From Acidianus infernus (GTDB lineage Archaea > Thermoproteota > Thermoprotei_A > Sulfolobales > Sulfolobaceae): a DNA stretch of 64,000 nucleotides. This document shows positions 60,886-64,000 of the stretch, piece by piece. Under the pieces are notes generated by a model. That model was not told where the DNA came from. It did not search any database and was given only the letters and a program-made list of their open reading frames with translations. Location of the stretch: positions 62,001 to 126,000 of the forward strand of contig NZ_WFIY01000004.1 of assembly GCF_009729545.1 (NCBI RefSeq). Reading direction: 5' to 3'. The position numbers and the translations under genes are program-made. Within the stretch, counting starts at the first letter, position 1, and each line of letters starts with the position of its first letter.

Positions 60886-62187
60886 TTAATATTCTGAAGC
60901 CGCTTCTTCTAAGACCGCCTTTATACTATCAAATTCATTATCTATTAGGCATTTTTTCACAGTTTCATAGCCTAAACTCCCAAGTTTATCTTCTTCTTTC
61001 AATGCCTTAGATATTCCTTCTGCCATCTCTTCATAAGTTCTAAATGTATAACCATTACCTCCATCTATTACTAATTCACTTACGCCAGCACCTTTGCTTA
61101 CCACAACTGGCTTCTTAAAAAGCCAGCCTTCACATACAGTTAATCCAAATCCTTCAATTCTTGAAGGCAATGCAACGGCATTAGCCCTTTTATATAATGC
61201 CATTAGTTCTTCATCACTCACGTAACCGGTAAAGATTACTTTATTCTCTACCTTTAGATCCCTAGCTAGTTCTCTTAATTTTCTACTCCATATACTAGCT
61301 TTATCATGACCTAGACTTTTACTAGTAAAACTACCATCTCCTGCTAAAACAAGTTTTACGTCGAGATTCTTGATAGCTTGAATAGCTATATCCTGGCTTT
61401 TTATAGGATCCATTCTTGCTACAACTAAAACTACTTTATCATCATCATTAATTCCGAATTTCCTCTCAACATTTTCAACATCAGATTTACTTACATTAGT
61501 ATTATAATATGAAGGATCTATATATGGGTATATTTGCTTTACTTTTACTTTAGCTCCAGTTCTTACTAGACCTTCAAGATCCCTTTTAGTACTTACTATT
61601 ACAGCATCAAACCCTTCAAAGGACCTAATAAGGAAATTCCTTAACTTTTCATTAAGCATTTCTGGAACAAAAGGTATATGATACCATAAAACTGCTGGGG
61701 CTGAAGGTCCAATTATTCCTCCCACCAGTAATTGTTGAAAATCATTAATAAAATACACATCCGTATCAGAATATAACTCAAGTAATTTCTGTGCAGATAG
61801 CCAGTTATATGTAGCGTATTCGATATAATCTCTACCATTAAGGTTATATCTAGCTATACCATGCGATTCATTATATATGCCTTCTTTAAACCTAGTATAA
61901 CCAGCTAAAGATTTAGGATCTAAATCAACAAAGTAAACGTCAATATCATTCATCTTAACATAAGGAGGATATCCTGGGCCCAGGGCTACCCACTTTGCCT
62001 TGCCTCCAAATTTATCTATTAAGCCTAACATCATTCTCGCTACTCCACCTACAGAAATATAGTAGTCTTCGGAACTCAACGTAGAAATATCTAAAGGTAA
62101 ATCCAATTCACCGTATTTTTCTACGATATCTTTATAGCTTAACCTAAATCTAATAGGAGGTGTTTGAGTGTTGATAGTAATTCTCAT
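60886..62187 (-). CDS. Glycosyltransferase family 4 protein
   Basis: 433 residues with GT-B architecture. The C-terminal donor domain has [20 protein letters not shown] near residue 253, [20 protein letters not shown] near 317 and the E-x7-E motif in [17 protein letters not shown] near 340. The N-terminal acceptor domain has [18 protein letters not shown] near 165. It is of the trehalose synthase/sucrose synthase-like or mannosyltransferase type. Sulfolobales GT4 enzymes act in glycan, glycogen or trehalose synthesis; I cannot pick one. Confidence 0.82.
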   Translation of the reverse strand: MRITINTQTPPIRFRLSYKDIVEKYGELDLPLDISTLSSEDYYISVGGVARMMLGLIDKFGGKAKWVALGPGYPPYVKMNDIDVYFVDLDPKSLAGYTRFKEGIYNESHGIARYNLNGRDYIEYATYNWLSAQKLLELYSDTDVYFINDFQQLLVGGIIGPSAPAVLWYHIPFVPEMLNEKLRNFLIRSFEGFDAVIVSTKRDLEGLVRTGAKVKVKQIYPYIDPSYYNTNVSKSDVENVERKFGINDDDKVVLVVARMDPIKSQDIAIQAIKNLDVKLVLAGDGSFTSKSLGHDKASIWSRKLRELARDLKVENKVIFTGYVSDEELMALYKRANAVALPSRIEGFGLTVCEGWLFKKPVVVSKGAGVSELVIDGGNGYTFRTYEEMAEGISKALKEEDKLGSLGYETVKKCLIDNEFDSIKAVLEEAASEY

Positions 62188-62268
62188 GATTAATTATATT
62201 TGGTACTAGCCTATTAAAAACACTAAGTTTTCACAACATTTTTAACCTCTGTCTTACTGCTTTATATT

Positions 62269-64000
62269 ATGAATAGAAAATTAGTTATAGTACTATGGAT
62301 AATAGGAATTTTAATTGCTATCTTATTATCTTCACAATCATCAAATTATCTAAATTATAATGAAAACACAACAATCCCTCCCTCATATCCTGCAGCAAAA
62401 GCTCAAGAACTGCTCTCAGAATATTTTCACGGAGGAAACGTTAACAATTCTATCGACGTAGTTCTAATAAATTCCACTCCTCAAGAGGTTTACAAGGCTG
62501 TAAAAATAATAAATGAAATAAACGGAGTTTGTAAAACTGAAAGTATAATAAATGCTTATCTAGCATATGATGAAATACTAGGCAAAGAAATAAATTACAC
62601 CGGATATAACATAATTGAGGAAAATAAAGGAAATATCTCTCCTCAAGAATTAAAAGAAGAAATCTCTCAATATCTTCATATTCCCCTTTACTATGCTTGC
62701 CTTTTTAATATTTCACCTCAAAATTTATTAATTAAAAATGAAACCGCATTCTTCCTAATAACTCCGCCATCACAATTTATATCGACTTATGAAGCAAAAA
62801 ACGTTTCAGTAATTTTTGTTTACACAAAATACTGCCCAAATTATAATTTTAAGAATGGCACATATCCAGATGGAGAAATTTCTTGTCAAATACAAAGTAA
62901 ACTAAGTAAGTGCGGTTTTAATAATTTTTACTTAACCGGACCGGCTCCCTTAGTTCAAGAGTTAAGTAGCTCAGAAAGCCAGAGACAAGTAATAACCTTT
63001 GCTTTAGTTTTTATAGCACTCCTATTAATTACTGGAATTTACTTTAGAAGTATATTAGCTCCTATAATAACTCTTTCAATCATAGCGTTATCGGTAATTT
63101 TCGGAATGGCAATTGTAACACTTGTAGGAAAATTCTATCACCCAGTAGATTTCCAGGTTATTGAACCAATGATTTCAGTACTTTTAGGTATAGGAACAGA
63201 CTATAGTGTTTTTCTCCTAAGTAGGTTTAAAGAAGAACTTTCAAAAGGAAGGAATAAAGAAGAAGCAATGGAAATTTCCGTAAAGACTTCTGGAAAGGCA
63301 ATATTAATAAGTGGAAGCGCAGTAACCCTAGTCTTCCTTTCTCTATCGTTTATTCCATATTTACATACGTGGGGATTAACTATTGGCTTTTCCGTTCCAA
63401 TAACTGTATTAATTGCAGTAAGTCTATTACCAATAATATATGGAAAAATAGGCAGTAAGATCTTCTGGCCATCTCATTTGTCGTTCTCTGAAAATAAATC
63501 ACTCGGAAACATAGCTAGAATAACAATGAAAAAACCTAAGACGACTTTAGCAATCTCAGTAATTATAGGACTATTAGCATTAGCTTTCATATTAAGTGTA
63601 CCATTATCATTAGATTTTACCTCAGGTTTACCTAACATACCTGCAGTAAAAGGGTTAAAAATCCTAGAAAACGCATTTGGACAATCGTTTGTAAATCCTG
63701 TCTTAATAGTTTTTAATGAGTCATCAACTGTCATGAATTCTACTTACGTTAATACTTCATTACTTATTCAAATAGCCAAGATAGAGGAAAATATTTCAAA
63801 ATTAAGTGGAGTGAAGCAACTCATAGGTCCAGTACCCTGCAACTTTAACGGAACTATAACTCCAGAGATTTTACACCAAATTAGAGAAAATTTGGGTACC
63901 AATAATAAGACCCTATTAGTTACAGTAATAATGAATTACGGAACTTATACACAACAAGCCCAGAAACTTGTATTAACTATTCAAAAAATTGTTAAACCCT
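62269..64000 (+). CDS. MMPL/RND-family membrane transporter, 5' part
   Basis: An open frame from ATG 62269 to the window edge, at least 577 residues and incomplete. It shows a first membrane helix (residues 4-20), a large extracytoplasmic loop with many N-x-S/T sites (to ~240), and helices 2-6 with the MMPL signature VLLGIGTDYSVFLLSRFKEE near residue 302. Another helix follows (~425-445) before the second big loop. The arrangement is that of RND superfamily proteins driven by the proton gradient, as in MmpL and HpnN. It probably moves lipids or hydrophobic compounds across the membrane. It is divergent from the GT4 gene. Confidence 0.88.
   Translation, partial: MNRKLVIVLWIIGILIAILLSSQSSNYLNYNENTTIPPSYPAAKAQELLSEYFHGGNVNNSIDVVLINSTPQEVYKAVKIINEINGVCKTESIINAYLAYDEILGKEINYTGYNIIEENKGNISPQELKEEISQYLHIPLYYACLFNISPQNLLIKNETAFFLITPPSQFISTYEAKNVSVIFVYTKYCPNYNFKNGTYPDGEISCQIQSKLSKCGFNNFYLTGPAPLVQELSSSESQRQVITFALVFIALLLITGIYFRSILAPIITLSIIALSVIFGMAIVTLVGKFYHPVDFQVIEPMISVLLGIGTDYSVFLLSRFKEELSKGRNKEEAMEISVKTSGKAILISGSAVTLVFLSLSFIPYLHTWGLTIGFSVPITVLIAVSLLPIIYGKIGSKIFWPSHLSFSENKSLGNIARITMKKPKTTLAISVIIGLLALAFILSVPLSLDFTSGLPNIPAVKGLKILENAFGQSFVNPVLIVFNESSTVMNSTYVNTSLLIQIAKIEENISKLSGVKQLIGPVPCNFNGTITPEILHQIRENLGTNNKTLLVTVIMNYGTYTQQAQKLVLTIQKIVKP

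Overview
The window is a 64 kb piece of an AT-rich chromosome from a thermoacidophilic crenarchaeon of the order Sulfolobales; the genus is not certain. The evidence is a classical mevalonate-pathway pair (phosphomevalonate kinase and diphosphomevalonate decarboxylase), a GAT-QueC archaeosine synthase, a threonyl-tRNA synthetase without an obvious editing domain, a hexameric-type methylthioadenosine phosphorylase, DUF973 and DUF1641 proteins, many leaderless TATA-type starts, and a tRNA-Thr with a short intron. Most of the window is ordinary chromosome. A patchy, partly decayed segment at about 13.4-27 kb holds the accessory material.

Layout. 0-8 kb: a flavoprotein oxidoreductase, then an ECF-type vitamin/metal importer (S component, fused double ATPase, T component) followed by a secreted phosphoesterase and two small membrane proteins. 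8-13.5 kb: a pilin-like three-repeat surface protein, a cation/proton antiporter, a DUF973 protein and a LysO-type exporter. 13.5-17 kb: a ruined HEPN/MNT toxin-antitoxin pair (nonsense codon, frameshift and a 160-bp GC-rich insertion resembling an IS200/IS605-derived element), empty DNA, and a secreted Tyr-rich protein. 27-32 kb: isochorismatase-like hydrolase, two MFS transporters and a DMT transporter. 32-45 kb: a ThDP enzyme, a YedE/YeeE sulfur transporter, PadR, Csa3-like and Lrp-type regulators, an SMP-30 lactonase, a DUF1641 repeat protein and a NiCoT-like transporter. 45-64 kb: core genes (mevalonate pathway, MTA phosphorylase, succinyl-CoA synthetase, ThrRS, MGMT, archaeosine synthase, glycosyltransferases) and the start of an MMPL/RND transporter that runs off the end.

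The main find lies at 17.2-23.3 kb: a compact gene cluster for a ribosomally made, thiazole/oxazole-modified peptide (TOMM/azole RiPP). It encodes a YcaO cyclodehydratase with all three ATP-binding motifs and a C-terminal PVPFP tail, a small partner protein ending in CPKC, and a SagB-type flavin dehydrogenase. It also has an ABC exporter with two paralogous permeases, a possible immunity membrane protein and a winged-helix regulator. Three tiny peptide genes of about 35-36 codons lie between the larger genes and share a CWxGCW-type Cys/Trp/Gly core; these are the likely substrates. One starts with ATG, one probably with TTG or GTG, and one has only an ATA in a suitable place, so gene finders would miss them. 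The cluster is bracketed by two direct copies of a ~175-205-bp sequence (16771-16945 and 23765-23969). The right copy overlaps the 3' end of an intact regulator gene and the left copy is a decayed duplicate, which suggests the cluster is an inserted or duplicated module.

Other points worth checking: sucD appears to begin at CTG; a DUF1641 protein gene contains a 115-bp exact internal duplication; a tandem 22-bp repeat forms the promoter of the NiCoT-like gene; an endonuclease III-family protein lacks both catalytic residues; and a GC-rich, foldable intergenic stretch at 30.4 kb may be a non-coding RNA.
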